Origin: CAIVAT01 sp049317265
Lineage (GTDB): Bacteria; Bacteroidota; Bacteroidia; Bacteroidales; FEN-979
Assembly (NCBI GenBank): GCA_049317265.1
Contig: JBMOIP010000022.1
Span: 1-64,000, forward strand
Length of the DNA: 64,000 bases
Direction: 5' to 3'
In this document: in pieces, positions 26,990 to 35,539 of the stretch
How the letters are laid out: each line of letters begins with the position of its first letter
How positions within the stretch are numbered: the first letter of the stretch is position 1
Notes under the pieces: model-generated
The model's database searches: none
Told to the model about the DNA's origin: nothing
The model's input: only the letters and a program-made list of their open reading frames with translations
Made by a program: the position numbers and the translations under genes

Positions 26990-27439
26990 ATGAGTTGGGT
27001 CAGAATCTGGGTCCATTTAGTGTTTTCAACAAAAAACAGGGAACCATTTCTCTATTCAGTAGATTTGAGAAAACAGTTCTTTCAACACATCAAGAAAAAT
27101 GCAGAAGAAAAACAGATTTGGCTTGATTGTATCAATGGATATGCTGAACATGCCCATTGTCTGGTTTCACTTGGGAAAGATCAACCTGTGAGCAAGGTAG
27201 TCCAGCTTATTAAAGGTGAATCCTCTTTCTGGATCAATAATACCAAGCTGATCAAAGATAAATTTGCATGGCAGGATGATTATTGGGCTGTGGGTATAAG
27301 CGAAAGTCACCTGGATAAAGTTCGGCATTATATTCACAACCAGGAAAAACACCATGGGTCAAAGACATTCTCAGAGGAGTTGACAGAATTTATGGATAAA
27401 TATGGGTGGAAATTTGTTCAGCACACAAGAGACACATAA
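26990..27439 (+). mobile_element. REP-associated tyrosine transposase (RAYT, IS200/IS605 TnpA type)
   Basis: A 149-residue Y1 HUH transposase. It has the HUH motif at H54-A-H56 (GYAEHAHCLVSLG) and catalytic Tyr114 in KVRHYIHNQEKHH; the start MSWVRIWVHLVFSTKNREPF is typical of this Bacteroidota group. Full length, no frameshift. It is a single-strand DNA transposase. It is followed at once by several REP-like hairpins and a tandem array (27446-27899) and, after a GIY-YIG gene, by another hairpin pair (28853-28924). This is the usual RAYT picture: a domesticated-looking enzyme with its imperfect palindromes. It splits the purine cluster. Confidence 0.92.
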
Positions 27440-27445
27440 AACAAT

Positions 27446-27515
27446 TGATGTGGCTAAAGCCGAGGAAATTGAATCGCAATCTCAACAGTTGGCTGAAGCC
27501 AACTGCAATAGATGA
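27446..27515. repeat. REP-like imperfect palindromes after the RAYT gene
   Basis: Two short hairpins: TGGCTAAAGCCG near 27452 and GTTGGCTGAAGCCAAC near 27488, the latter with a 7-bp stem and 2-base loop followed by TGCAATAGATGAGG. Both share the GGCT-GAAGCC or GGCT-AAAGCC core with the hairpins at 27887-27897 and 28906-28920. Confidence 0.65.
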
Positions 27516-27593
27516 GGTGGTTGATAGTTTCCAAATTTTTAGCTGTCATCAATAGAATGCCAAGCGAAATATTGGGTTGTCTAACTTTCATAC

Positions 27594-27831
27594 CCATTGC
27601 AGTCAACTTTAGTACAACAACTGCAGTAAATAAGATTGTGAAAGTTGTATGTCCATTACAGTCAGCTTTAGCATAACAACTGCAATAAATAGGACTGTGA
27701 AAGTTGTATATCCATTGCAGTCAGCTTTAGCATAACAACTGCAATAAATAGGACTGTGAAAGGTGTCATATCCATTGCAGCCAGCTTTAGCATAACAACT
27801 GCAATAAATACGACTGTGAAAGGTGTCATAT
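27594..27831. repeat. 59/60-bp tandem repeat array, four copies
   Basis: Units begin CCATT(G/A)C at 27594, 27653, 27712 and 27772, with periods of 59, 59, 60 and 60 bases. Each has a TTGCAG...CTGCAA inverted pair around CAGCTTTAGCATAACAA, then a spacer AATA(A/G)GACTGTGAAAG(T/G)TG. The last two differ by an extra base and a few substitutions. A fifth partial unit begins at 27832 and runs into the CAGTCAGCTTTAGCTGACTG palindrome, so the array is an expansion of REP-like sequence. Confidence 0.85.
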
Positions 27832-27899
27832 CCATTGCAGTCAGCTTTAGCTGACTGTTTGAAGGGTGATAGGATCAAATTGGGGCTTTAGCCCCATGA
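27832..27899. repeat. REP module, copy A (hairpin pair)
   Basis: Two hairpins: CAGTCAGCTTTAGCTGACTG (8-bp stem, TTTA loop) and GGGGCTTTAGCCCC (5-bp stem, TTTA loop), joined by a spacer with GATAGGATCAAATT. Copy B at 28853-28924 has the same order and orientation. Confidence 0.75.
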
Positions 27900-27962
27900 T
27901 TTAAAAGAGATACATTAATTTCGCTGACTGAAACCTCCATCAATAAAAAAAAGTGATCGATT

Positions 27963-28826
27963 ATGAAATACGGAAAGACAATAAAAATATTTCTCATTGA
28001 TGGAGATCCTAATGGTCGAATGAGTTGTGAACTATCAAATTGGTCGGGAAAAGCATATAAAATTCCAAGAATTAAGATTAAGGATTGTTTTGACCGGGAG
28101 GACCTTTTAAGTACTGCGGTATATCTGCTTTTCGGTAAAGACGAAGAAGGGAAAGACCAGGTTTATATTGGAGAAGCAGAAACCATCTTAAAAAGATTGA
28201 ACCAACATATAGCCCAAAAGGATTTTTGGAATGAAACAATTGTGTTTATCAGCAAGGACGAAAACTTGAATAAAGCCCATATAAAATACCTTGAAAATCG
28301 TCTTTACGACATCGCTAAAAAAGCTAAACGTTATAAAATTGAAAACACGGTAACACCGACTCAATCTTCCATTTCTGAATCGGACAGAGCTGAAATGGAA
28401 GAATTTATTGAAAATATTATGATGCTTGTTAATACGCTTGGACACAAGGTGTTTGATGAAAAAAGAGAATTTAAATCGAAGCAAAAGGCAGAAATATTTT
28501 TTATAAAAGCTCAAAGAGGTGCTGATGCGCAGGGTGTTTTAACTTCTGACGGTTTTGTCGTATTAAAAGGCTCCAGGATTGCGGCTTCCACAGTTACATC
28601 GATGACTCAGAATTACCTCAACCTAAGACAGCAACTGATAGAAAAAGGGTTACTTAAGGAGGATGAAAAATGGATAGAATTCCCGGAAGATTATATTTTC
28701 AGTAGTCCTTCAAGTGCCGCATCGATAGTCCTGGGGCGAAATGCAAATGGTCTTACTGAATGGAAATTACCAGATGGAACAACATTGAAAGGATTTGAGT
28801 CCAATGAGAAAGCACATGAATTGTAA
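27963..28826 (+). CDS. GIY-YIG nuclease-domain protein with DUF4357, AT-rich
   Basis: 287 residues. The GIY-YIG core has VYLLF (53-57) and VYIG (67-70), then LKRLNQH and DFWNETIVF. The C-terminal part (KGSRIAAS...YLNLRQQLIEKGLL...FSSPSSAASIVLGRNANGLTEWKLPDG) is the DUF4357 module usually attached to such proteins, including restriction- or stress-linked ones. The gene is clearly more A+T-rich than the purine genes on both sides and is framed by copies A and B of the REP module. It is therefore probably a horizontally gained or mobile cargo gene. It could be a homing-type or defence endonuclease; no methylase or other restriction gene is nearby. Confidence 0.85.
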   Translation: MKYGKTIKIFLIDGDPNGRMSCELSNWSGKAYKIPRIKIKDCFDREDLLSTAVYLLFGKDEEGKDQVYIGEAETILKRLNQHIAQKDFWNETIVFISKDENLNKAHIKYLENRLYDIAKKAKRYKIENTVTPTQSSISESDRAEMEEFIENIMMLVNTLGHKVFDEKREFKSKQKAEIFFIKAQRGADAQGVLTSDGFVVLKGSRIAASTVTSMTQNYLNLRQQLIEKGLLKEDEKWIEFPEDYIFSSPSSAASIVLGRNANGLTEWKLPDGTTLKGFESNEKAHEL

Positions 28827-28852
28827 CATTTCCAGACTAAAGGAGAATATCA

Positions 28853-28924
28853 TCCCTTGCAGCCAACTTCAGCTGACTGTGTCTAAGGGGGAAAGATGCA
28901 AATTGGGGCTTCAGCCCCATCATT
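28853..28924. repeat. REP module, copy B (hairpin pair)
   Basis: CCTTGCAGCCAACTTCAGCTGACTG followed, after a GGGGAAAGATGCAAATT spacer, by GGGGCTTCAGCCCC (5-bp stem, TTCA loop). The order and direction match copy A at 27832-27899, so the GIY-YIG gene lies between two direct copies about 1.0 kb apart. Confidence 0.7.
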
Positions 28925-28956
28925 AATACAAGGTAGTCAAGTCAGAAATTGAAAAT

Positions 28957-30237
28957 ATGCCTGATAAATTTCATTTCCAATGCGTCGACTGTAACGCAGA
29001 ATATGCGGGGGACAAGGTTATTTACCTTTGCCCCGCATGCGATATGCAGAACAAAGCTGGCGAACCACCACGGGGTGTGCTGAAAACTGTTTATCCTTAT
29101 GACAAGATTAGCGGGATGTATAAGTCCGGTGAACTGTTTGATAACCTGGAGCAGGACCGTTTTCTTCCATTACTTCCGTTGAGGAGCCTGGAGGCATGGA
29201 CGGGGCTGAGGGTTGGGGGAACGCCGTTGTACAGGGCGGACAGGCGGGCGGGCGGACGGGCGGACGGGCGGACAGGCGGACAGGTGTACCTGAAGGATGA
29301 TTCGCAGAATCCGACTTTTTCCTTCAAGGACAGGGCTTCGGCGCTGGTATCTGCCTGGGCGAAGGAGCATGGAATTTCAACATTGGTGGCTGCTTCAACA
29401 GGAAATGCGGGATCATCCCTTGCCGGTATTTGCGCTTCACAGGGGCAACGGGCCATGATCGTTGTTCCGGCGGCAGCGCCGTTGGCTAAACTTACGCAGA
29501 TCCTGATGTATGGCGCTTTCCTGGTTCCGGTAAAAGGCACCTACGACGATGCCTTTGACCTGAGTGTGCAGATCTCCGCAAAATATGGCTTCTACAACAG
29601 GAATACCGCCTATAATCCACTGACCATCGAAGGGAAGAAAACGGTCTCTTTCGAGATTTTCCGACAACTTGGCTGCCAGGTTCCCGACAGGATCTTCATC
29701 CCGGTAGGTGATGGTGTCATTTACTCCGGTGTTTGCAAGGGATTTGAAGATCTTCTGAACCTTGGAATCATAGACCGGATGCCGGTTCTTGTTGCAGTTC
29801 AGGCAGTTGGAAGCAGTAACCTGGTCAACAACCTTGACAACAAATCATTTACCGCAGTGCCATCAAAAACAATCGCTGATTCCATCTCTGTTGATGTGCC
29901 ACGTTGTTTCAATATGACGGCTCAGTATATAAAACAGTATCACGGGGAGTTCATCACGGTGACTGATACAGAGATCCTCGAAGCATCACTGAAGTTATCG
30001 GGATCGGCAGGAATATTTTCTGAACCAGCCGCTGTTGCAGCCTATGCGGGCATGTTGAAATACCGCGACCAGGGATTGCTCCGCGACGGATCAAAAAACG
30101 TGGTGCTGCTTACCGGAAGTGGCTTGAAAGACCTTTCGGCGGTTCAGTCGTCCATTTGGATTCCTGGTTCGATAATACCCAATCTTAATGCTGTTGAACA
30201 CCTGATGGAAACCGGACATTTCAAGTTAGCCCAATAA
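28957..30237 (+). CDS. Threonine synthase-like PLP enzyme with zinc ribbon and 8-bp repeat insertion
   Basis: A 426-residue fold-type II PLP enzyme. An N-terminal zinc ribbon (C9, C12, C25, C28) precedes the catalytic domain, a form seen in some threonine synthases. PLP lysine K124 lies in NPTFSFKDRASALV, and the phosphate loop is ASTGNAGSSLAG. Between GGTPLYRADR and VYLKDD the usual short helix is replaced by AGGRADGRTGGQ, encoded by six 8-bp units. No thrA or thrB is near. It starts the second half of the purine run and, like the 490-residue enzyme, could be the ammonia-lyase that replaces YgeX. True threonine synthesis is the alternative. Confidence 0.82.
   Translation: MPDKFHFQCVDCNAEYAGDKVIYLCPACDMQNKAGEPPRGVLKTVYPYDKISGMYKSGELFDNLEQDRFLPLLPLRSLEAWTGLRVGGTPLYRADRRAGGRADGRTGGQVYLKDDSQNPTFSFKDRASALVSAWAKEHGISTLVAASTGNAGSSLAGICASQGQRAMIVVPAAAPLAKLTQILMYGAFLVPVKGTYDDAFDLSVQISAKYGFYNRNTAYNPLTIEGKKTVSFEIFRQLGCQVPDRIFIPVGDGVIYSGVCKGFEDLLNLGIIDRMPVLVAVQAVGSSNLVNNLDNKSFTAVPSKTIADSISVDVPRCFNMTAQYIKQYHGEFITVTDTEILEASLKLSGSAGIFSEPAAVAAYAGMLKYRDQGLLRDGSKNVVLLTGSGLKDLSAVQSSIWIPGSIIPNLNAVEHLMETGHFKLAQ
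29235..29282 (+). repeat. Octanucleotide microsatellite inside the PLP enzyme gene
   Basis: Six tandem 8-base units of the form GGCGGACA, GGCGGGCG or GGCGGACG (29235, 29243, 29251, 29259, 29267, 29275). The 48 bases keep the frame. Gain or loss of one unit would shift it upstream of the PLP lysine. Confidence 0.85.
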
Positions 30238-30244
30238 GGAAAAG

Positions 30245-31273
30245 ATGAGAAAGAAGATCTTCAGGATGATTTTTTTCTTTCTGCTGGTTAGCATAGCTGT
30301 TTTTTTGCTGCTGGTTTTCTATCCAAGGAGTTATCCTGTGCCTTCCATGCAACCCAGGAAGAGCAACCTCTTCTGGACATTATCTACGGGATCACGAATA
30401 GCTTATACCTTTATTCCTGCCAAAGGAATTAAAACAGCATACCCGGTAATTTACCTGCATGGCGGACCAGGCGGCTTTATCACCGATGCGACAGTTGATC
30501 GGTTTATCCCAGTGGCAGAGCAGGGATTTGACGTCTGCCTTTATGATCAGATCGGCAGCGGACATTCAGAAAGGCTTGAGAATATCAATGAATATACCGT
30601 TAGCCGGCATGTAAGGGATCTCGACGAAATCATTAAAAATATCGGTTCAACAAAAGTGATCCTCATCGGGCAGTCGTGGGGTGCCATACTTGCCTGTTTG
30701 TATGTGGTTGACCATCCCGACAAGGTGGAGAGAATGATCTTTACGTGTCCGGGTCCCATTTATCCAATCAGAAAGGAGCTTAAGAGTATTGTACCTCCTG
30801 ATAGCCTGCAAATGAGAAAACCGATTTTTTCAAACAGGCAGGCCAATGAAAAAACAGAAAATTTAAGGAGTAAGGCGGTGTTCCTCTGGGCAAAGATTTT
30901 CGGACGGAAGCTGGCTTCGGATAAGGAGATGGACGACTTCCAAACCTTGCTGTCGAACGAAACGAATAAGTCTACCGTATGCGACACATCGAAATCCGTT
31001 AAGGCAAAAGGTGGCGGGGGATATTACGTGGAAATTATGACGATCAGCGACCTTTTTTCATTGCCTGATCCAAGGCCCCGGTTGAAAAATTGCCAGATCC
31101 CCTTGTTCATCATGAAAGGACAATGTGATAGCCAGTTGTGGGGCTGGACGACTGAGTATCTCGAACTATTTCCGCACCATAAAATGGTTGTCATTCCCAA
31201 TGCCGGTCATTCGGTTTCCATTGAACAACCGGCGCTCTACATGAAAACGTTACTGGAATTCCTGAATGAATAA
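30245..31273 (+). CDS. Membrane-anchored alpha/beta hydrolase (proline iminopeptidase-like)
   Basis: 342 residues. An N-terminal hydrophobic segment (MIFFFLLVSIAVFLLLVFYP) serves as signal anchor. The alpha/beta-hydrolase core has the oxyanion region YLHGGPGGF and the nucleophile elbow GQSWGA (Ser near residue 140); the catalytic His is in NAGHSVSIEQP near the C-terminus and an Asp candidate is in KGQCDSQLW. The HGGPG form suggests peptidase family S33, prolyl aminopeptidase-like. It starts 7 bases after the threonine synthase-like gene and ends 24 bases before the XdhD-like gene, so it is in the purine operon, but its link to purine breakdown is unclear. Confidence 0.83.
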   Translation: MRKKIFRMIFFFLLVSIAVFLLLVFYPRSYPVPSMQPRKSNLFWTLSTGSRIAYTFIPAKGIKTAYPVIYLHGGPGGFITDATVDRFIPVAEQGFDVCLYDQIGSGHSERLENINEYTVSRHVRDLDEIIKNIGSTKVILIGQSWGAILACLYVVDHPDKVERMIFTCPGPIYPIRKELKSIVPPDSLQMRKPIFSNRQANEKTENLRSKAVFLWAKIFGRKLASDKEMDDFQTLLSNETNKSTVCDTSKSVKAKGGGGYYVEIMTISDLFSLPDPRPRLKNCQIPLFIMKGQCDSQLWGWTTEYLELFPHHKMVVIPNAGHSVSIEQPALYMKTLLEFLNE

Positions 31274-31297
31274 AATCTTTCAGCAAAAAAAAATGAT

Positions 31298-33901
31298 ATG
31301 ATCACATTTCACCTGAATAGCAGTAAGATAATCTACCTGGAAGACGAAAACCGGACTCTTCTTGAATACCTGCGTGATGAGGCAGGTATTACCTCGGTAA
31401 AAGACGGTTGTTCCGGGCAGGCTGCCTGCGGGGCTTGCATGGTGGAAATTGACGGTAAAGCCAGGTTATCGTGTACCAGGAAGATGAAGTTTCTGGAAGG
31501 TGCCCGGGTCGTCACCATGGAGGGTATTCCGGATGAGGTCCGCGATGTGATTGCCAGGGCTTATGTGGAAAAAGGTGCGGTACAATGCGGATTTTGTACT
31601 CCCGGCCTGATCATGCGCACCAAAGTGCTTTTTGCTGAAAACCCTAACCCTGACCGGGAGCAGATCACCAGGGCGATCAACCTCAACCTGTGCAGGTGCA
31701 CGGGGTATGTGAAAATCGTGGATGCCATCGAGGCAGCGCTGCAAAACCTGCGGGAACCAAAATCACCTGAGCAAGTTATACGGCAGAATCCAGCCGGGAT
31801 CGGCCATCCATTGACCAAATACGAGGCTTACGAAACAGCCATAGGGAAAAGGTTGTTTGTCAACGACATGAGGGTGGAGGGGATGCTCCACAGCGCTCTT
31901 CGGTTCAGCGATCATCCGCGGGCAAGGGTTGTCTCTATCGAAACCACTGAAGCATCCCAAATGGAGGGAGTTATCAGGGTTTTCACGGCAGCGGATGTCC
32001 CGGGTGAACGGTTTACCGGACTGATCATCAGCGATTGGCCATTGATGATTGCCCCCGGGGAAAATACCCGCTATATCGGCGACGTCATTGCCGGGGTTGT
32101 TGCCGTGGATGAGGATACTGCAAGGAAGGCCGCAGCAATGATCCGCATTGAATATGAGGTTCTTGAACCTGTTACCGATGTTTATCTTGCCATGGAACCG
32201 GAATCAGCACAGGTTCATCCCGGCAGATCGAACCTTCTTGAAAAATGTATTGTGCGCAGGGGAGAGCCGGTGGAGGAGGCGATCGGGAATTCAAAATTCC
32301 AGTCATCCGGCCATTATGAGACCCAGCGGATTGAACATGCATTTCTCGAAACAGAGGCGGCATTTGCTCTTCCCGAGGAAGGTGGAATTCATCTCTACAG
32401 CCAGGGACAGGGGATCTATGTGGATCAGCGGCAGGTTGCTTCCCTGCTGGGATTGGACGACGAGCAGGTACATGTAACGCTGGTACCCTGTGGCGGAGGA
32501 TTTGGCGGACGCGAGGATATGACTGTCCAGGGGCATGTTTCGCTGTTTGCTTTCCTGTTGCAGCAACCTGTGAAATTGCATTTGTCCAGGGAGGAGTCGA
32601 TCACCATGCATCCAAAGCGTCACCCGGTATGGATGGATATCTCCCTGGGATGTGATGAACATGGAATGCTTACCGCTCTTAAACTGCGTGCAATCGGGGA
32701 TTCGGGCGCCTATGCATCCGTGGGCACCAAGGTGATGGAACGCGTGGCTGGCCATGCCGGCGGTGGCTATCACCTTCCTTCGGTGGATATTGAATCCCTT
32801 ACAGTTTATACCAACAACATCCCTTCGGGAGCGATGCGCGGTTTTGGCGCCAACCAGGTTGCCTTCGCCCTGGAGAGCTGCATCGACGAATTGTGTGAAA
32901 AAGGCGGATTCGACCGCTGGAAATTCAGGTATGACAACGCCCTCGACAATGGAAAAATGACCGCGACCGGGCAGATCCTTGGACAAGGTGTTGGCATTAA
33001 AGCCTGCCTCATGGCGTTGAAAGAACACTACTATGCCGCCCGTTATGCCGGCCTGGCTTGCGGAATAAAAAATTCCGGGGTGGGCAATGGCATGACCGAC
33101 TTCAGCGATGTGAAAATCAGGTTCCTTGAAAGTGGAAAGGTGCTCATCGAACACGGCTGGACCGAGATGGGCCAGGGTATACAGAACATGGCTATCCAGA
33201 CCCTGCACCAGGAGACGGGAATAGATGTCTCACTTATTGATGTGGTGGTCGATACCGACGCCGGTCTTCCTACTGGCATGACCACTTCGTCCCGGGCGAC
33301 CGCACTGCTCGGAAACGCCATCATCGATGCATCCGTTGCCATCCGTCAGGACCTCGACCAGTTCACACCCGGCTGCCTGGATATGGAAGGAAAAGCGTTG
33401 AGGCATGCCCTGCTTCAACTTGCCGGAAATACCTATACCGGTAAATATTATTGCGATTGGACGACCAAACCCGGAGCAGCTGTGGATAAGATCATTACCC
33501 ACTATTCGTATGGATATGCAGCCCAGCTAGTTGTGCTGGACGAAAAAGGAGAGATTGACAAAGTCTATGCTGCTCATGATGCAGGCAGGATCATGAATCC
33601 CATGCTCTTTGAAGGCCAGATTGAAGGCGCGGTGCATATGGGGCTTGGCTATGCACTTTCCGAAGATCTGCCCATGAAAGATGGCAGGCTGATCAGCACA
33701 AAGCTGGCGGATTGTGGGGTGCTCAAAGCCCATCAAACACCCGAGATCATTGTCATAGGTGTGGAAGAAGCCGATCCTGTCGGCCCTTATGGAGCCAAAG
33801 GGATCGGGGAGATCGGACTCGTTCCGACAGCCGCCGCCGTGGCCAACGCGTTATGCCAGTTTGATGGCGTCAGGCGAAAACGGTTGCCAATGAAAAGGTA
33901 A
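31298..33901 (+). CDS. XdhD-like molybdenum hydroxylase (2Fe-2S plus Mo domains, no FAD)
   Basis: 867 residues. Two [2Fe-2S] centres at the N-terminus: the plant-type CSGQAACGAC and the helical CGFCTPG...CRCTGY (1-155). The xanthine-oxidase-family Mo-pterin domains follow: the GGGFGGRED loop near 405, AMRGFGANQ near 510, GWTEMGQGIQ near 625, and the catalytic Glu in GAKGIGEIGLVP near 830. The plan matches E. coli XdhD, which also lacks an FAD domain, so electrons must pass to another protein, perhaps YgfK. The reaction is probably hydroxylation of a purine or ring-opened heterocycle. Whether it carries selenium cannot be seen; no in-frame TGA is present. Confidence 0.9.
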   Translation: MITFHLNSSKIIYLEDENRTLLEYLRDEAGITSVKDGCSGQAACGACMVEIDGKARLSCTRKMKFLEGARVVTMEGIPDEVRDVIARAYVEKGAVQCGFCTPGLIMRTKVLFAENPNPDREQITRAINLNLCRCTGYVKIVDAIEAALQNLREPKSPEQVIRQNPAGIGHPLTKYEAYETAIGKRLFVNDMRVEGMLHSALRFSDHPRARVVSIETTEASQMEGVIRVFTAADVPGERFTGLIISDWPLMIAPGENTRYIGDVIAGVVAVDEDTARKAAAMIRIEYEVLEPVTDVYLAMEPESAQVHPGRSNLLEKCIVRRGEPVEEAIGNSKFQSSGHYETQRIEHAFLETEAAFALPEEGGIHLYSQGQGIYVDQRQVASLLGLDDEQVHVTLVPCGGGFGGREDMTVQGHVSLFAFLLQQPVKLHLSREESITMHPKRHPVWMDISLGCDEHGMLTALKLRAIGDSGAYASVGTKVMERVAGHAGGGYHLPSVDIESLTVYTNNIPSGAMRGFGANQVAFALESCIDELCEKGGFDRWKFRYDNALDNGKMTATGQILGQGVGIKACLMALKEHYYAARYAGLACGIKNSGVGNGMTDFSDVKIRFLESGKVLIEHGWTEMGQGIQNMAIQTLHQETGIDVSLIDVVVDTDAGLPTGMTTSSRATALLGNAIIDASVAIRQDLDQFTPGCLDMEGKALRHALLQLAGNTYTGKYYCDWTTKPGAAVDKIITHYSYGYAAQLVVLDEKGEIDKVYAAHDAGRIMNPMLFEGQIEGAVHMGLGYALSEDLPMKDGRLISTKLADCGVLKAHQTPEIIVIGVEEADPVGPYGAKGIGEIGLVPTAAAVANALCQFDGVRRKRLPMKR

Positions 33902-33920
33902 GTGCCAACAAAGAGTGTCT

Positions 33921-34100
33921 CTACTTTGCCGGCTCCCAATAACAATTTTTCGGGGAGGTGATCTTCCCTTCTGTCTTCAACTTCTTCATTGCCTTATCAA
34001 CCTCTTTCCTGTCGAGGCCCGATAATTCCACAATTTGTCCTGCACTTACAGGCACGCCAGCCTGTTTGATGGCTGCAAAAATTTTTTCGATATTTTCCAT
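33921..34100 (-). CDS. Small winged-helix DNA-binding protein
   Basis: 59 residues from the ATG at 34100 (MENIEKIFAAIKQAGVPVSAGQIVELSGLDRKEVDKAMKKLKTEGKITSPKNCYWEPAK). The helix-turn-helix (VSAGQIVELSGLDRKEVDKAMKKLK) and short wing (GKITSPKNCYWEP) are complete. It is just a single DNA-binding domain, with no effector domain. It lies between the two plus-strand blocks of the purine cluster in opposite orientation, convergent with the XdhD-like gene, and could be a local regulator. Longer in-frame starts run through the repeat upstream and are unlikely. Confidence 0.7.
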   Translation of the reverse strand: MENIEKIFAAIKQAGVPVSAGQIVELSGLDRKEVDKAMKKLKTEGKITSPKNCYWEPAK

Positions 34101-34107
34101 GCGTTGT

Positions 34108-34147
34108 TTTTTTTTACCAAGAAGGCACCAGGACACAAAGATGCACA
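34108..34147. repeat. Decayed half of the ACCACAAAG-type intergenic element
   Basis: TTTTTACCAAGAAGGCACCAGGACACAAAGATGCACAA resembles one arm of the hairpin at 119-192. No matching second arm was found, so it is a partial copy at most. Confidence 0.4.
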
Positions 34148-34273
34148 AATAATTTTTGATTCAGCAAGGCGATGTAATTTTCTGAAATGGCATTTCGTCA
34201 CAGTGCATGTATTGGTCAACTTTGCTACCTTTACCTGTTGAATTGTTAACCGCGAAAAAAACTGACCATCCTG

Positions 34274-35539
34274 ATGATTTTACTTAAAAACGGAACCTAT
34301 ATAGCCTGGCAGACCCTTGACTTTCACCACACCAATATCCTGGTTGAAGAGGGTGCCGGGGGGATTATTAAATTCATGGATCCGGGAGCTGTTGAACCTG
34401 ACAATGCCAGGGTCATTGACTGCACCGGCAGGTTCATCACCAAATCATTTGCCAACGGGCATCACCACGTGTATTCCGCATTGGCCAGGGGAATGCCGGC
34501 ACCCGCAAAAAATCCCGGGAATTTTCAGGAGATTTTGCAATACATCTGGTGGAATCTCGACAAAGCCCTCGACCTGGAGATGATCCGTTCCAGTGCGCTT
34601 GTAACGGCCATGGCCTGCGCGAAGAACGGGGTTACCTTTGTGATCGACCATCACGCTTCGCCATTTGCGGTGGAGAATAGCCTGGAGACCATTGCCCGGG
34701 CTTTTGATGAAGTGGGGGTGGCGCATCTGCTTTGCTATGAAATTTCAGACCGTGACGGAATTGACATCGCTCAGAAAGGATTGACAGAAACGGCTGCTTA
34801 CCTCTCCAAAAGAGACGGGCTGGTTGGCTTGCACGCCTCATTTACTGTTGGCGATGAAACACTGAAACAAGCGGTAAAGCTTGCTGAGCAGACAAATTCG
34901 GGCATTCATGTTCATGTAGCCGAAGATAGATCCGATGAACAACACTGTGTTGAGCATTACCGTCAGCGGGTGGTTGAACGACTTTCCCGGGCGGGGGCAT
35001 TACAATTCCCAAAAACCATCCTTGCCCACTGTCTGCACCTTGATGACCATGAACGAGGCCTCGTTGAAGGATCCCCGGCTTGGGTGGTGCAGAACATGGA
35101 GAGCAATATGAACAATTCGGTGGGTTACTTTAATTCAAAAGGCCTGGGAAAGCGGATCATGCTTGGAACCGACGGCATGCACAGCGATATGCTGCGGAGC
35201 GCCAAAGCAGCCTTCTTTGCCGGTCACAATTTTGATGACATAGACTACGGGGGAACCTACCAGAGATTCAGAAATGTTCACCATTATCTCGATTCCAACA
35301 ATATTGCCGGTGATGGAGATAATAACCTGGTGGTTTTAGATTATGATACGCCAACACCACTGACGGATTCCAACTTCCTGGGACATTTCCTGTTTGGACT
35401 CGAATCAGCGCAAATCAGTCATGTGATCGCAAATGGTAAACTCATCCTGGAAAATGGGAAACTTCTCACAGTTGATGAAAAACAGGTACTCGAACAGTCC
35501 AAAATTCAGGCAAATCGGCTATGGAAAAAAATGAAGTAA
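34274..35539 (+). CDS. ssnA: Putative aminohydrolase SsnA
   Basis: A 421-residue metal-dependent amidohydrolase (M38 / TrzN-ATZ group). It has FANGHHHVYSALARGMP (metal His cluster 63-65), GIHVHVAEDRSDEQH (about 208), ILAHCLHLDDHE (about 250) and LGTDGMHSDM (Asp near 299), the layout of SsnA. In purine clusters SsnA is placed in ring opening or deamination after xanthine. It overlaps the hydantoinase gene by 19 bases, so the two are co-translated. No regulatory site was seen in the 173 bases upstream apart from a decayed repeat. Confidence 0.88.
   Translation: MILLKNGTYIAWQTLDFHHTNILVEEGAGGIIKFMDPGAVEPDNARVIDCTGRFITKSFANGHHHVYSALARGMPAPAKNPGNFQEILQYIWWNLDKALDLEMIRSSALVTAMACAKNGVTFVIDHHASPFAVENSLETIARAFDEVGVAHLLCYEISDRDGIDIAQKGLTETAAYLSKRDGLVGLHASFTVGDETLKQAVKLAEQTNSGIHVHVAEDRSDEQHCVEHYRQRVVERLSRAGALQFPKTILAHCLHLDDHERGLVEGSPAWVVQNMESNMNNSVGYFNSKGLGKRIMLGTDGMHSDMLRSAKAAFFAGHNFDDIDYGGTYQRFRNVHHYLDSNNIAGDGDNNLVVLDYDTPTPLTDSNFLGHFLFGLESAQISHVIANGKLILENGKLLTVDEKQVLEQSKIQANRLWKKMK

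Noticed and set aside
27594..27831. Possible CRISPR array
   Set aside because: The units are nearly identical over their whole length with no unique spacers, and there are no cas genes; this is a simple tandem repeat.
27609..27878. Minus-strand open frame of 89 codons across the tandem array
   Set aside because: It translates the repeat units only, shifts phase with the 59/60 period change, and has no promoter or start context; it is a by-product of the array.
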